Part shown: positions 34,080-45,892 of the stretch, piece after piece
Layout of the letters: every line of letters begins with the position of its first letter
Position numbering within the stretch: the first letter of the stretch is position 1
Assembly (NCBI GenBank): GCA_030490835.1
Contig: CM059977.1
Span: forward strand, 22,735,335-22,799,334
Reading direction: 5' to 3'
Length of the DNA stretch: 64,000 bases
Source of the DNA: Annona cherimola
Taxonomy: Eukaryota; Streptophyta; Magnoliopsida; Magnoliales; Annonaceae
Notes under the pieces: generated by a model
The model's database searches: none
What the model was told of the DNA's origin: nothing
What the model saw: the letters and a program-made list of their open reading frames with translations, nothing else
Translations under genes and position numbers: made by a program

Positions 34080-34470
34080 GTTTGAATGCATTTAAATATT
34101 TTTAATATTTTTGAAAAAATTTATACAATTTTTAATCTAAGTGTACTTAACGTGTATATTAAATTTTATCATTTTTGAAAATTTATAAATTTTTCAATCA
34201 CTACTTGTGCCCAGCTTTCATTTATAATCCTCACAATATGGAGAAAATCCTATAATGCTCCATCACTAAGGAAAATTAATATCCCCACAACTGAGGGGGA
34301 TGTGAGTTGAATACACGACCTATGGACATTGTGCCCTTGTTGCTTTCCATAGCGCCATCAGCCTAGAAGTAAAACTTAGAATGCATATTAAGTATATATA
34401 GATTAATAATTGTATAAAAAAATTTCAAAAAATTATAAAAAAAATGAATTAAATACACCAGGTGTATTTA
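34080..34470. mobile_element. Foldback MITE, family B, carrying a SINE
   Basis: The left arm strings 'tttttaatctaagtgtactt' and 'aacgtgtatattaaatttta' are mirrored at 34369-34430. The centre of the palindrome has been replaced by the SINE at 34195-34370. Confidence 0.5.
34195..34370 (-). mobile_element. tRNA-derived SINE nested in a foldback element
   Basis: Read on the minus strand it begins GCTGATGGCGCTATGG (A-box region, 34347-34362), then has GGTCGTGTATTCAACTC (B-box region, 34303-34319). The body CCCTCAGTTGTGGGGATATT is similar to the SINE at 22200-22350. A clean target duplication could not be set. Confidence 0.55.
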
Positions 34471-35429
34471 AAAACATTCCATACATATGTATATCGTTAA
34501 CAACAAAGGCATTCCAAGAATATCCATCCCCAGGCCTGTTTCTTGCGTAAAATTCTATTAACGAAAAAATGCTGTTTTGTAGCATAAAAGCGATTGATGG
34601 CTGTTTCATGAATCTGTCGAAGACATGTTCAAATTTTGTCCCTTCCAAGCATTGGATTGCGTAGACGACATACGTCGGATTCCATCTCCTTTAATCTCTC
34701 CTTCCCTCCATCTGAACCAGGACAAAGTAAATTAAACAATCAAAAGGGAAAGGGAAAGGCAAAGGCAAAGGCAGATGAGACCTTGATTTACACTATATGC
34801 TGGCACATTCAAAAGATCTTTAAAGAGAGTGCCATATATAGCATGAGAATTCGAAAATGAGGGGCCCAGCATTCAAATCCCATGCAGTTTGTCCGTGAGA
34901 CCTGCAACAATATCCCATCCCACAAATGTTCTTGGAATTACTTTCTCCATGATTTTTTTAATGCTGCATCAATTGCTTTGTTCTGTTTCTGTGAGTTGCA
35001 TTGATTGTTGCCTTCAATGCAGTGGTAACAGGAGCCTTGTTTGGTATGTGCCGTCAGGACGACAGCAGCTTTTTCATTTTCTATTGGAAATTGATATATA
35101 TCCCCATAACTTTTTCATTTTCTAATGGACATCGATGTATATCCCCATAACTTTTCCATTTTCTAATGGAAACTGATACATATCCCAAAAATCTTAATTT
35201 TTCAAATAAGCTCCGTTTAATCTTTTTAAAGTCTAAGGCTCTAAGCTTATGTTTTGGCCAATTTCCTAAAATGAAATTATAACTTTTTTTGCATACATTC
35301 ACATTCTTTTCAAAGATTAAATTAAAAAAAAAAAAAAAGTTCTCTTATGACAGTGCCGATGATGTTAAGTGGGAACAATTTTGAAAAGAAATACCCAAAA
35401 GGAAGGTTGTTTAAAAAATCAAGATTTGA
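34471..35429. other. AT-rich spacer
   Basis: No gene is recognised. A short direct triplication of 'cccataactttttcattttc' type occurs at about 35050-35180. Confidence 0.4.
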
Positions 35430-35820
35430 AATAATATAAAGAGAAATGATTCAGTACATACATGTCTAGGTATGCATTTTTTCATTTTTATGTGGGTCCA
35501 CGTATAATCTATTAAGGTAATGATTCAATGCACATATAAGCACCGAAATCTCACTGCGTATAAGTGTTTTGAGTTTTTTTTTCATTTTTATATGGGTCAA
35601 CATATAATAAAATTTATAATATTTCTATTTTCTATGTATATTTTTATAAATTCAAACGGTAACACTTGTTACCCCTCGTTTAACATTTAATAAGGGTAAA
35701 TTTTGTTATTTTTGACATAAAAATACAATTTTAAAATGATAAATTTTAGTACATAAATTAAATACATGTTGGCCTATGTAAAAATAAAAGGAAAACAAGA
35801 CTGAAAAAGCTAAAAATACT
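35430..35820. repeat. Worn foldback-like sequence (family D type)
   Basis: Strings 'tttttcatttttatgtgggt' (about 35479) and 'tttttcatttttatatgggt' (about 35579) repeat with 'atgattcagtacataca' / 'atgattcaatgcacata' before them, as in family D elements. Ends are unclear. Confidence 0.35.
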
Positions 35821-36644
35821 TCTATGTAAAAGGAATATCTTGTTAGCCTGGCTAAGTAAATGTTCGACTTAGTCCACCTCAAAAAACTCATTTATAATAA
35901 TTTTTTTATTTTTCTTCATACACTTGTTTATATAAGTGTATTTAACATAAAAATCAAGTTTTACAATTTTTGGATATGTATATATATTTTTTTAGATTTT
36001 TAAACATATATGTATATATATGTATTTAAAATGAGGAATGATCCTGTTAACCCGGGTTAAGTAAACGTCTCACTTAGCCCACCTAAAAAATCCTATTTAA
36101 AATAACTTTTTTTATTTTTTTCTTCATACACTTGTTTATCTAAGTGTATTTAATATATAAATCAAGTTTTAACATTTTCGGATATATGTATATATTTTTT
36201 TTTAAATTTTTAAAAATAAAAATATTTTAAATACATATATACACATAGATGTTTAAAAATCTCAAAAAAATAGATAAACATATTCAAAAATGATAAAACT
36301 TGGTCTATATGTTAAATACACTTAGATAAACAAGTGCATAAAGAAAAAAGTAAAAAAAAGATTGTTGTAAATAGGTTTTTTAAGGTGGACTAGGTGGGGC
36401 ATTTACTTAGCCTGGGCTAACAGGATCACTCCTTATTTAAAATACCCTTATCTTTAAAAATCTAAAAAATATATATACACATATCCAAAAATTGTAAAAC
36501 TTGATTTATATATAAATACACAGATAAATAAGTATATAAAGAAAAAAATTATTTTAAATAAGTTTTTTTAGTTGGCCTAAGTGGGGTATTTGCTTAACCC
36601 CGGAGCTTAACCTCGGACTAACAGGATCACTCCTCTTTATGTAA
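35821..36644. mobile_element. Foldback MITE family A, split by a second copy of itself
   Basis: The outer element runs 35830-36635, starting AAGGAATATCTTGTTAGCC and ending GGATCACTCCTC. It has a 9-bp flank TCTATGTAA / TTTATGTAA (35821-35829 and 36636-36644, 8 of 9). Its two arms are separated by an inserted 402-bp family A element; without it the outer element is about 395 bp. Confidence 0.75.
36024..36443. mobile_element. Foldback MITE family A, nested copy
   Basis: The element (36033-36434, 402 bp) starts GAGGAATGATCC and ends GGATCACTCCTT. It has a perfect 9-bp duplication ATTTAAAAT (36024-36032 and 36435-36443) lying in the centre of the host palindrome. Length and arms match the copy at 4526-4925. 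Confidence 0.82.
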
Positions 36645-38554
36645 ACCTATTTGCGTCTTGGTTGGAAGCAAATAATATAAGACAGCAATGAAGTTTCATA
36701 TTTTTCAAAAAAAAATTTTACGTTCAAAAATAATAATTTACTTTTCTTATTCTGAATACAACTTTTCTCATCATTAACAGACAATCGTACTTTTTTTCAT
36801 CTCTAATACTTTTTTTTTATACACATTCACCTTGCAATCTTAAACAGAAAAAGATACACCTTTGCAATCCGAGTTATGATTTCGGGGCATTATCATTTTT
36901 GGCGACGCAAGGCTTTTTACGTCATTATCTTTAGGTTACAAGAACCGAATTTTTCTTCCCCCTTTTGGGTGGGATAAGGACCGAAATTTTGATGACAAAG
37001 AAAATGAAAGAGGCGGGGCAGGCATTGCAGCTGCGGCATGCATCCGGTGCAGAGCCGTACCTGAGATGTAGGTGGCATGCTATTATGATGGCAGTCTCAA
37101 TTTGGGCAGTTGGAACATGGGCCATCTTTTTATTGCTTCTGAAGTAAATTTTTATTGCTACCTGCGGGAAAAACGTACAAAGGAAATGAATCTTTATTGC
37201 ATTGCATGATCCCTCGTAAATAATTGTTTTTACTGCAACCTCTCACCCCTCGAATTTTCCAGGAATTTTGCATCCTCCATCTGAAAGAATAGACCAACCA
37301 CACGTGCCAAATCTTTGATGGCTGGGAATAAACGCTAGTGCAGCGCAGCATTCAATTATTCATATTTATTACATTATTTGTGGGCAGGCATTTTTTTTAG
37401 CTGGATTAACATCATAATTTATTTTAGACGTATTTTGGAAATTTCCAAATAATCGGATGGCTATAGTGCGCCGGAAAGGACAGATAAATTAATAAATCGA
37501 GTTAAGTTTTATGGAAATTTATTATCGTATAAGTTTTTAAATTTCTGTCTTTTTTATTTTTATTTTTATTTTGCTGATGTTGTGAGCTTTGAGGACATGA
37601 ACTTTTTTGTTCATAGGGTTTGAAATATTTATATCAATTTTTCTTTTCTTTTCTTTTCTTAGTTTTTAGCCCACCATCATGATTCGGATAATAAAATCCA
37701 ATTCAAAAGAAGCAGCAGTTTTAAATAAAAGCAGTGTCGGGTTGTGATATTAAATGCTCCGGTTCCCAACCGATCGTTAATAAGCATCACTCGACCCAAC
37801 TGTAATTCAATATGGAAAGCCTTCTCTAGCCGTGCACATCGAAATGTCCCGGAGAAACGTGTTTAAATGAGCCAACGATCACACATGTAACGTATGATTA
37901 GCAGAGACCCAAAAATCAATAACTATGGTCTGATATTTGGAATGGCAGGTAAATTAATTTTAAATATATATATATATATCATCATTCACGACCACAAAAA
38001 AAATATATTTTTATTCATATCAACAATTTTAAAAGTCTTATGTCATGTGCAAATACTTTTTTCAAATAAATTCCATTCATGCTAAGTTGACAGTTGCTTT
38101 TAGATTTTTCAAGTTAAAATGCATCGGAAATTAACAAAAATGTCTCGAAATTGTTAAGACTTACCATGCTTATGCCTTTGATCGTATAAGGGCATTTTTG
38201 TCAATTCATACCTCTTTTTTTTATTGGTAATCTGCACCTCATTTAACTTTAAATTTTAATGGGACTGTCGGTCTTGGCTCCAATAAAATTGATTTCAAAA
38301 AGTGTTGTCGTTTTTAAATCCATAGAATGGATAGAAATAATTTAAATTTTTTGTTGGTGCAGATGTTAACACCCTTCAAAAATTCAATATCTGTGTCTGA
38401 TATTTCGAATATCTGGACTCCTGTGACGTTATACCCAGTCTAGGGACCACTTTTCTACGGTCCACATTTCCTGGGAAAGAGATAAGTCATGTGATCGGAG
38501 TCTATGGTAGATATTCTTTGGTAGTTAGGAAGCATTACATGATTGTGAACTTTT
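36645..38554. other. Spacer, no gene recognised
   Basis: The DNA is AT-rich with a GC-richer patch at 36960-37370. Frames there (60-73 codons) are unrecognised and lie on both strands. A (TA)n run lies at about 37963-37978. Confidence 0.45.
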
Positions 38555-38998
38555 TTGAAGTGATGTTGTTAGACACTCAAAAAACTCATTTATAATATTT
38601 TTTATTTTTCTCTTCATATACTTGTTTATCTAAATGTATTTAACATATAAATTAAATTTTACTATATCTGTATATATTTTTTGAGATTTTTAAAGATACG
38701 GATATTTTATTGAGATTTTTATACAAGTGTCAATTAATATTAGAATCAAATACATTCACAACATGGAAGGATTTTTTCTACAACCCTTATATCAAGGTAT
38801 GTGTATACATATAGATGTTTAAAATTTTCAAAAAAAATAAATACACATATCTGAAAAATATTAAATTTTAGTTTATATATTAAATACACTTAGATAAGAA
38901 GATTTATGAAGAAAAAATAAAGAGCATATTGTAAAAAGATTTTTTAAGATAAGTTAAATAAGGCATTTGCTTAGCTCGGGCTAACATGATCATTCATC
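38555..38998. mobile_element. Degenerate family A foldback MITE
   Basis: It keeps 'gtttatctaaatgtatttaa' on the left, 'ttaaatacacttagataaga' on the right, and the terminal string GCTCGGGCTAACATGATCA. The left terminal region is damaged. About 90 bp near 38719-38808 do not fit the palindrome and may be an insertion. Confidence 0.5.
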
Positions 38999-39750
38999 TT
39001 TTAAAATAATAATAATTGGATGAGTAAGGTTTTGTGTATCTGAAATTAAGAAATTTTTTTGGAAACCAAAACGTTATACTAGAAAAAAAAATTTCAAAAA
39101 AAAAAGAGATCTATTATGTACTGGAAAACAAGAAATTATACAAAAATGGAAAAAGTAATTCAACCTCATCCCATTACATCCAATGGGTGCTCTTGAATAG
39201 GCCTTGGGAATTCATCTTTTGTCTCCACATCCTCGAGGCAAATGCTGTCAAATAAAATTTCGGCTTTTAGATATTTGTTGTTAGAAAAAAAAAAAAAAAA
39301 GGAAAGAAAAACCTGCTTCACTTTTCTTAATGAAAATTTCATCACTCATCTATTTTGAAGATGACCACAGGAACGACCACTTTCACTGCTCGACATTCGT
39401 TTTTTTGAACATGTTTGCAAGATTTTAAACAAAAAATGAATGAATGAATATTTGGCTGATAGCTTAAACTGTTTGTAAGATTGGATGGGACTAAAAAAGA
39501 CAGATAAACTTCTCTTGGCGGAGGTCTGCCCTCATGTCTGTCCCACCCAATCATCCATGCCTCGAGGCTTAAACTCCACTTCACCCAACTACCAAAGGAA
39601 CCACCCATGAGTAGAGATACCAATCGGTCGGCCACTCGGCCTCACCACGTTCATCCACATACAAACCCCCCACGTCCTACCAGCCTACGAACGTACATGC
39701 ATGCCACTAAGTCCCACCCTCTCGTGCCTACCAACATACATGTGACTGTG
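38999..39750. other. Spacer, no gene recognised
   Basis: A poly-A tract lies at 39285-39300. The stretch 39340-39740 is less AT-rich with an unrecognised 97-codon minus-strand frame. Confidence 0.4.
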
Positions 39751-39754
39751 ATCT

Positions 39755-40305
39755 CATCCGGGTGCACTTAGCTTCAGTGCACCCAGGTACACATATTTAT
39801 TTTTTAATTATTTTTTTGAAAAATTTTTTTACACAAGTGTTAATTTAAGTTTATTTAACATGTGTATCAATTTTTCCTACTTTGGGAGATTTTTAAATAT
39901 TTATTTTATATTTTTTAAAATTAATGGCATTTTAGTAATTTAAAATTACTTTTTTTTTTTTTTTTTTGATAAAAGAAGATCCCGCTATCCCTACATCCTC
40001 AAAGCATTAGAGGGGTAGGGATAGAAGAATCCTCGCAATTCATTGCCAAAACCTTGTCTGTACAAATGTGCCCAACAACAACACCGGGAGGGTCTCCGTA
40101 CCAACTCAGTTGGCCATCACCAGAACCCAGACACAATTCGGCTAAAATTACTAAAACTACCACTAAGTTTAAAAAATTCAAAATAAATATCAGTAAAAAT
40201 TGAAACACGTGTTCAATACATTTAAATCAATAATTTTGTTAAAAAAAATTTCAAAAAAAATATTAAAAATAGGTTAAATGCACCCGAGTGCACTGAGCCT
40301 AACAT
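39755..40305. mobile_element. Foldback MITE family B, interrupted by a LINE end
   Basis: The ends CCGGGTGCACTTAGC and GCACCCGAGTGCACTGAGC flank the usual mirrored core ('taatttaagtttatttaaca' / 'aatacatttaaatcaataat'). The centre is split by the non-LTR insertion at 39941-40152. Confidence 0.6.
39941..40152 (-). mobile_element. 5'-truncated LINE (non-LTR) insertion
   Basis: The 192-bp insert (39951-40142) starts with a 17-bp poly-T tract, the poly-A tail of a minus-strand insertion. It is flanked by a perfect 10-bp duplication TAAAATTACT (39941-39950 and 40143-40152). On the minus strand the first part encodes SWYGDPPGVVVGHICTD, which resembles the end of the RNase H/reverse transcriptase protein of plant L1-type LINEs, followed by a short 3' untranslated region. 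The LINE assignment by that peptide is tentative; the retroposition marks are clear. Confidence 0.7.
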
Positions 40306-40809
40306 AACCAGCTAAGTTCTCCCTCTTCCCCCATCATTAAATGTGAAATCTACTTTTTAATTATAAATTTACCTTGTTAAAGGTTCAAATTTTAACTAGA
40401 CTTTTTTGGCCACCTACACGTAATCATCTGGCTAAGATAAGCACGCCTAGACCATGTACCTCGCCAGATTTTCATTAGTAGGTTACATCATGAAATGGAC
40501 TGAAAACATTGTTAAAAGTTAAATAAAATTTTAAGGAGCATTATGCCTGCATCATTATTAAGTAACAAGTTGATTTAAATGCCGAAAATAGGTGCGTCCC
40601 ACTCAGTCGGTCTTTATAAACGCAAAAAATGTGTGAAATGAACTTATCAAAGACGGAAATTCGTTTCAGATTTGGAACAATGAAGAGATCCCATCAAACA
40701 TGAAAGTGTAAACCAGCTAGCATCATGCGAGGGCTTTGTTCGGCTGCAAGGGAAATGTGGGCAAAAACTCCGTTTCCATGTTTTTCACTGTGTTCGGTAA
40801 TTATAATAA
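40306..40809. other. AT-rich spacer
   Basis: Nothing is recognised. Confidence 0.45.
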
Positions 40810-40995
40810 GGATAACGGTCCAGAGCACACGGTGCACCATTCCATTTTTCTAATTTTTTTACTCCATTATGCAGGCCCAAAAATAAATATACGATGTATA
40901 TAATTTTACCATTTATTACTTTCGTTTATTATTTTTAAAATTTTAAAAATAAAAAAAAAAAAAACCAACTTTTTCATGTGCAGGCACATGACAAG
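40810..40995. mobile_element. Foldback MITE, family D
   Basis: It begins CACACGGTGCACCATTCC and contains CCATTATGCAGGCCC followed by an AT-rich centre, as in the copy at 15195-15420. Only the left half is convincing. Confidence 0.35.
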
Positions 40996-42289
40996 TACAT
41001 TTTTCTTTAGAAATTAAACAAATATATGAAATCGAATCAATAAATGATAAAACATTAAATAAAGTCCGTGCACTACATCGTTATCGGGTAGTTAAATGAA
41101 GCATTCGGTACGTACGGCGAACTAGGCGCTAGGCCAAAGCAAGCCCAAGACAGCCTATAGACATTAGAGGGGCCTATCCGAGAGAGGAAGCACGGTCACG
41201 GAAGTTAACCATTGCAAAATGAAAAATTCGGCAAGAGCATACGTGGAAAAGCCGTCGCTAGTGCAACGCGTTTACGCCTCACCGTTCTTCTCATCGTGCC
41301 AAAAAACCAAGAAACGGAATCAGAGCGCATTTTCTAACAAAACATGGCTTCGGCGGATGGCGTGTATCAGCAACAGCCATCAATTGGTTCGGCAACAGAG
41401 CACCCAAGAGGCCTGGGAAGCACCGCCGTCGCTACGGGATGCAACCTGCAATGCATGCACCCACGGATTCCATTTCGGGCGGCCCGTCCAACGCATAGGG
41501 AAGCTGAGCGAACCTCGGGCAGGCAGGCAGGCAGGCTAAGCAGCTGGAGAGAGCCACTCCGCAGGGCGCACACAGCCTTCCAGGCTAGTTCCAGCCCGGG
41601 AAAAAGAAAGCCGTAGCCAGAGCCGGAAGACAGCTGCACCCGCACATGCAGGTTCAGCTGCAGCCAACCCATAGGCATTAGGCTACGGCACATGGCGACC
41701 ACACATTCACATACAATCATCCAGATCAAGAAACAAGATCACAACGACCAGGCCCCTCATCATCCAAAATGGGCCATCTTCACATAGCCGCGACATGCAA
41801 GCAATTCGACGGAAACGATCAGAAATGGAGCAGGGACAGAGAAATGGGCGGAGCCAACCTAGCCGTCCAGCTAGTTGGATTGAAACACTAATGATTTTTT
41901 ACAGCAGAGGATGAAATATAGCTTGAACCATACAGACCTTTTTTACTTATTAGTTATTAGCAAAACAGTCTTTTACTGGAATTTTCTTCCCCTGTTGCCT
42001 TCCACAATTCCATCACAACAACATCAGCAAAAAAAAAAACAAAAAGACTTATTTCTTTTCCCTTGCCTTCCTAGGAACCCCTACCAAAAACACTTCCGAT
42101 CATTTCATTCTTTTATCTTCTTCTCTCCCAAAAATCAAACAGAGGAGGAGAAGTGCTGCAATAGGCTATATACCTACGGAAACCTTTTTTACTTTCTACC
42201 CTGGCTCTTTTCACTTCCTAATTCTAAAAAAGGGGAAAAAAACAGAGATATCTGTTAAGAGACACTTCAGAGATTAGTGAAATGAGTGG
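40996..42289. other. Downstream flank of the minus-strand gene
   Basis: The part next to the gene (about 41890-42289) is CT/A-rich and probably its 3' untranslated region. The stretch 41100-41880 is GC-rich with overlapping frames on both strands (90-120 codons), none recognised, and a (GGCA)n run at about 41517-41536. Confidence 0.4.
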
Positions 42290-44329
42290 TTAATATGTCC
42301 ATTCCTGAGGAAGGAGGTTTTCTTGGTTGGTGGTTTGATGGTATCTGATGTTGCTGCCGCCCCGTCTCTGCTGAGGTACGTGGCTGCTGTTGCCGATAAT
42401 GTTGCCGTTGCTTCGACCTACGGCCACGGATTCTATCCCACCAGAAAAAGAGGAAGGAATGAGAAAAATCCCTCACACCGAAACTGCCGAACGAAAATCT
42501 CATTTCAAACTAAGCATGAAGGGATTCAGTAGCAAGAGTGAATCCATACCATGGTCGCGAAGGCCTTGGAAGCGTGGGTGGGCAGTCCCCATCTCGTCTA
42601 GATTCAAGTTCAGTGCTTGGACTACTCTCGCAGGTAGAAGGACAGTCGAGCAGCCTGCAAATCGGGGATAAGAATTCCCAGAATGAGTATTGAGAACACG
42701 GCTAATAACCTAAGAAAACAAATTGAAGATCCAATGGAAATAACGAAGACCCACCTGGTTTTTTGCGTGATTCGGAAGGAGTGCCAGCTCCGCGTGGGAG
42801 GAAAACACCAGTTCCACAGGACTCCCGCTTCGTACCGGAACTGCCGAGAAAGACCGCTCGCATTCCGGAACCAGGCTGCGGCTGCGGCTGCGGCTGCGAT
42901 GAAGGCCAACCGGAGGAAGACAAGCCCAAAGGACGGGCATATCGGCCATTCTCGAAAGCAACGACGGCTCTGGATCTGTTAGGCAACTGCTGTTGAGCAG
43001 CAGGCACAGCCTTCCCCTGCTTTGCCCACGCGGCTGAAAGCTGCTGCTTCACCATCTGCTGATGTTTTAGCTCTTGAAACTGCAGAAACCCAATTAGCAA
43101 AAACCCTCTCAAATCGCGAGCAAAATCGATGGAAATCCACGATGGGGGAGAATCATACCCGGGCAACTTGCAATTGCTGCTGGGTAAGAGCTTGCGCTGG
43201 ATGGAAGCAAACAGACGCGGATTTCACAGGCCGTGCTGGCTGTTTCCTTGGAACAGCTCCTACGCCATGGCTGCGGAATTTCGGCCCTTCATCCATAAAC
43301 TTCATATCCGCTTCCTGCATCGCAGCAGCGTACAAAAAATCCCACGAATCGTCTCGTTGATCAAGGGGCTTGGCTGGTGGAGATTGGAGTTGAATTGGGG
43401 CGTTTGAGCTTCCCCGGCTGGGCCCAAGGCCGCGCCCTGACCAGCAACCAATAGCACAGAGAGTCGACTGGGGCGAACGGGCTAGAACTCGTGCCTGCAA
43501 ACAAGTAAATACGGGATGAAGTGAGTTTTCTCGCACGCAAAAGAAGAACCGGAAGCCCAAAACCGGCAAGAAAATCCGGAAAAATTTAGGCGCCAACCAG
43601 GAAATCAATCACACCGCCCTCATTTGCAAAACCCACGTGAGAAAACCTCTCCCATAGAAAGTCGGAAAACAAAATTGCAGAAATAGAAAACCCAAATCCA
43701 CGAAAATCACATAATATGGAAGTCGCCAAAAAGACATGAAATTATATCGTCATCCAAAAACGAAATATCCGAAACAGAAAACAGCCAACGGTGATTGAAA
43801 ACAACCCAATCTCAAGAACCCGAAAAAGAAGTAAAAAACAAAAACAAGAACACTCAAAACCCAAGATTGAAATCAAAGAGGAATAACTAAAAACGAAACA
43901 AAGCGGAAGAAATCCAACAGGGAAAAAAAAAACTACAAGATTCACTAAAAAACTCATAAAATCTTCCAAAACGTCCATCATTTTCACCATTTAGCAAACG
44001 CAAAGCAGCCGCACCTTCGGATTGTCGGTGCCGTGAGCCGGGGAAGGGATTTTCCGGGCATCCGGAAGCATGCAATGCGCCATTTGCCGACTCAACCCAG
44101 ACATGTAATCTTCCTCGTCGCTCTCCGTCTCCGTCGACCCAACCACTGACTCGACTGGCGAGCTCAGCGCCGAACCGAACGACTCGAACCCGTACTGGAA
44201 CTCGCAAGGGAACCCGAAGCCGCCTCCGTTCTCGATCTCACCTTTGCTTTCCTTCTCTGACATGAAAATGTCGTCCGCAAGGAACTCGGAAGGAAGCCAG
44301 AACTCGCCGTCGTGCAACGCCTCCGCCAT
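42290..44329 (-). CDS. Plant-specific protein of unknown function, 5 exons, C-terminal LPQEWTY
   Basis: Exons on the minus strand are 44329-44015, 43494-43159, 43079-42755, 42654-42550 and 42432-42290. All are GT-AG, phases 0, 0, 1, 1 agree, and the product is 407 residues ending with TAA. The N-terminus (MAEALHDGEFWLPSEFLADD) is acidic, followed by a Glu/Ser-rich region. The middle has WDFLYAAAMQEADMKF and a Gln-rich, helix-prone segment near the exon 2/3 junction (ALTQQQLQ, FQELKHQQMVKQQL). SQPQPQPQPQPGSGMRAVFL follows, then LPARVVQALNLNLDEMG, and an Asn/Gly-rich tail ending LLPQEWTY. I recall this layout and the C-terminal LPQEWTY from a family of uncharacterised angiosperm proteins, but I know no biochemical role. 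There are no membrane segments or signal peptide. The short (GCTGCG)n coding run creates the QP repeat. Confidence 0.8.
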
Positions 44330-44467
44330 TTCTCGGGGGGTAAATGAGTAGAGAGAGCGGGGAAGAGGTCGGGAAGGGTTCTGAAGGGCTTGGGAGGAAA
44401 GTCGAAACCTCGGAGATTTTAATATCGCTGCTCCAAAGAATTTGAAAGGCATTCGCGCGTGTGATAG

Positions 44468-44479
44468 TAATATATAAAG
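44468..44479 (-). promoter_or_regulatory. TATA-like box of the minus-strand gene
   Basis: TTTATATATTA on the minus strand lies about 140 bp upstream of the ATG at 44329, a plausible distance for a short leader. Confidence 0.4.
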
Positions 44480-44777
44480 TTGTGTGCCCCCACGTTATGT
44501 AATTAACATTTTTCAGTGATTAAACCCTCTTAAGCTGCTTTTACATGATTTATTCGTTTCAAAATAGTTCTATATCAAATATTTTTATAAATTAATTTAC
44601 GACCGTCAATTTTGTACACCCAATACCGTCAATAGCATATATATTTTTTTGAGATAAGTCGATAACGTACGCGAGAATAGAACGATTTACAGGATTGTTA
44701 TCTGAGTATGTCAGTCCATTTGCCGGATTAAAGATCTAATTCCATTTTGCGCGAATCTCCCGAATGTCGTTTAAGGT

Positions 44778-45277
44778 TAAGGGTGTGTCTGGTCCAAGGT
44801 AAAACTTGTGATGAAAAATTTTTGGAGTAGAAGTTGTCAAATCAATAAAAAGTGATATGATATAATATGAGTAATAACCAGTAGTAAAGAAAATAAAGTT
44901 AAAATAGATAGGTTAGTTGTATAGGTAGTTGTGTAGAAATAATTGAAAAGTATGGTAGTTTGTATAGAAAAATGTGAAAAAATAATTAAAAAATAGAATA
45001 ATTATGGAGAGTGAAAAGTTTTAGTCGACATTTTTTTGCCCTAAACAAACATACCTTAAAACTTTTCACTCTTTACAATTATTATATATTTTAATTATTT
45101 TTTCACATTTTCCTATACAACTACTTTACTTTTCAATCATTTCTACATAACTACTAACATAATTAACCTATATATTTTAACTTTATCATTATTGCTCCTA
45201 TCATATTATATTATCTGACAACTTTTACTTTTCAAAATTTTTCATTAAAAATTTTATTCATTCCTAAACACACCTAA
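44778..45277. mobile_element. Two Tourist-like MITEs, tail to tail
   Basis: The first copy (44781-45055) starts GGGTGTGTCTGG after TAA and ends AAACAAACATACC before TTAA. The second (45060-45274) is in the opposite orientation, lacks one terminus, and ends CCTAAACACACC before TAA. Both carry the family strings ('gttaaaatagataggttagt' and its complement). Confidence 0.65.
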
Positions 45278-45892
45278 GTGATGAGATGCGACCAGCCGCA
45301 CGTGCATGCGACGACCCGTCCGCTACCGAAGTGGAACGCATGCATCCACTCCGTTCCGTGCCGACTGATACGCACGCCCCCTTCGGATATCGCGGAAACG
45401 CAACTCAACCGTTCGTTTCCGCGGCGTAGACATCAGGTTCGCGGCTCAGATTGGAACTTGATTAATAGTCTGCTGGACGGCTAGGATTGTTCCACGTGCG
45501 CTGAGCGGGTGGCCACTTGCGAGAGCCAGAGCAGCTAGTTGGCCATAGGGGGTTCTGTTTGGAGCGGACGTTTGTCGGTCTCTGCGACTTACATGCCATC
45601 TGTTGGAGTAAGAGGGGGCCCTTCGATTTTTCTCCGTCTCTCACTGTTACGCGACAGGGATGTGGGGTTGGGCTCTTAATAACAAATGATTAGGGGCTGT
45701 TTTAGGCCTCTATTCTCAGACCAAAAATAAATAAATTTCGAGGATTATGTTGGCAAGGACGATTAGTCCTTGAGCTAGCTTTTCCGGAAATACTGCCGAC
45801 CTGACATAGATATGGGGTGTCTATCAATGTGGCCCACTCATCATCGTCGATGTGGACCGCCAGCCGGCGACTATTTAGTTGCTATATCTTGC
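45278..45892. other. GC-richer spacer, no gene recognised
   Basis: The part 45280-45660 is GC-rich with short frames on both strands (60-68 codons) of unknown nature. Confidence 0.4.

Noticed and set aside
34311..34370. Possible LTR primer-binding site or tRNA near the foldback at 34080
   Set aside because: The A-box and B-box arrangement with a body shared with 22200-22350 is better explained by a SINE.
41219..41729. Frames of 90-120 codons downstream of the minus-strand gene
   Set aside because: They overlap on both strands, are rich in translated GGCA repeats, and resemble nothing known. Probably flanking non-coding DNA.
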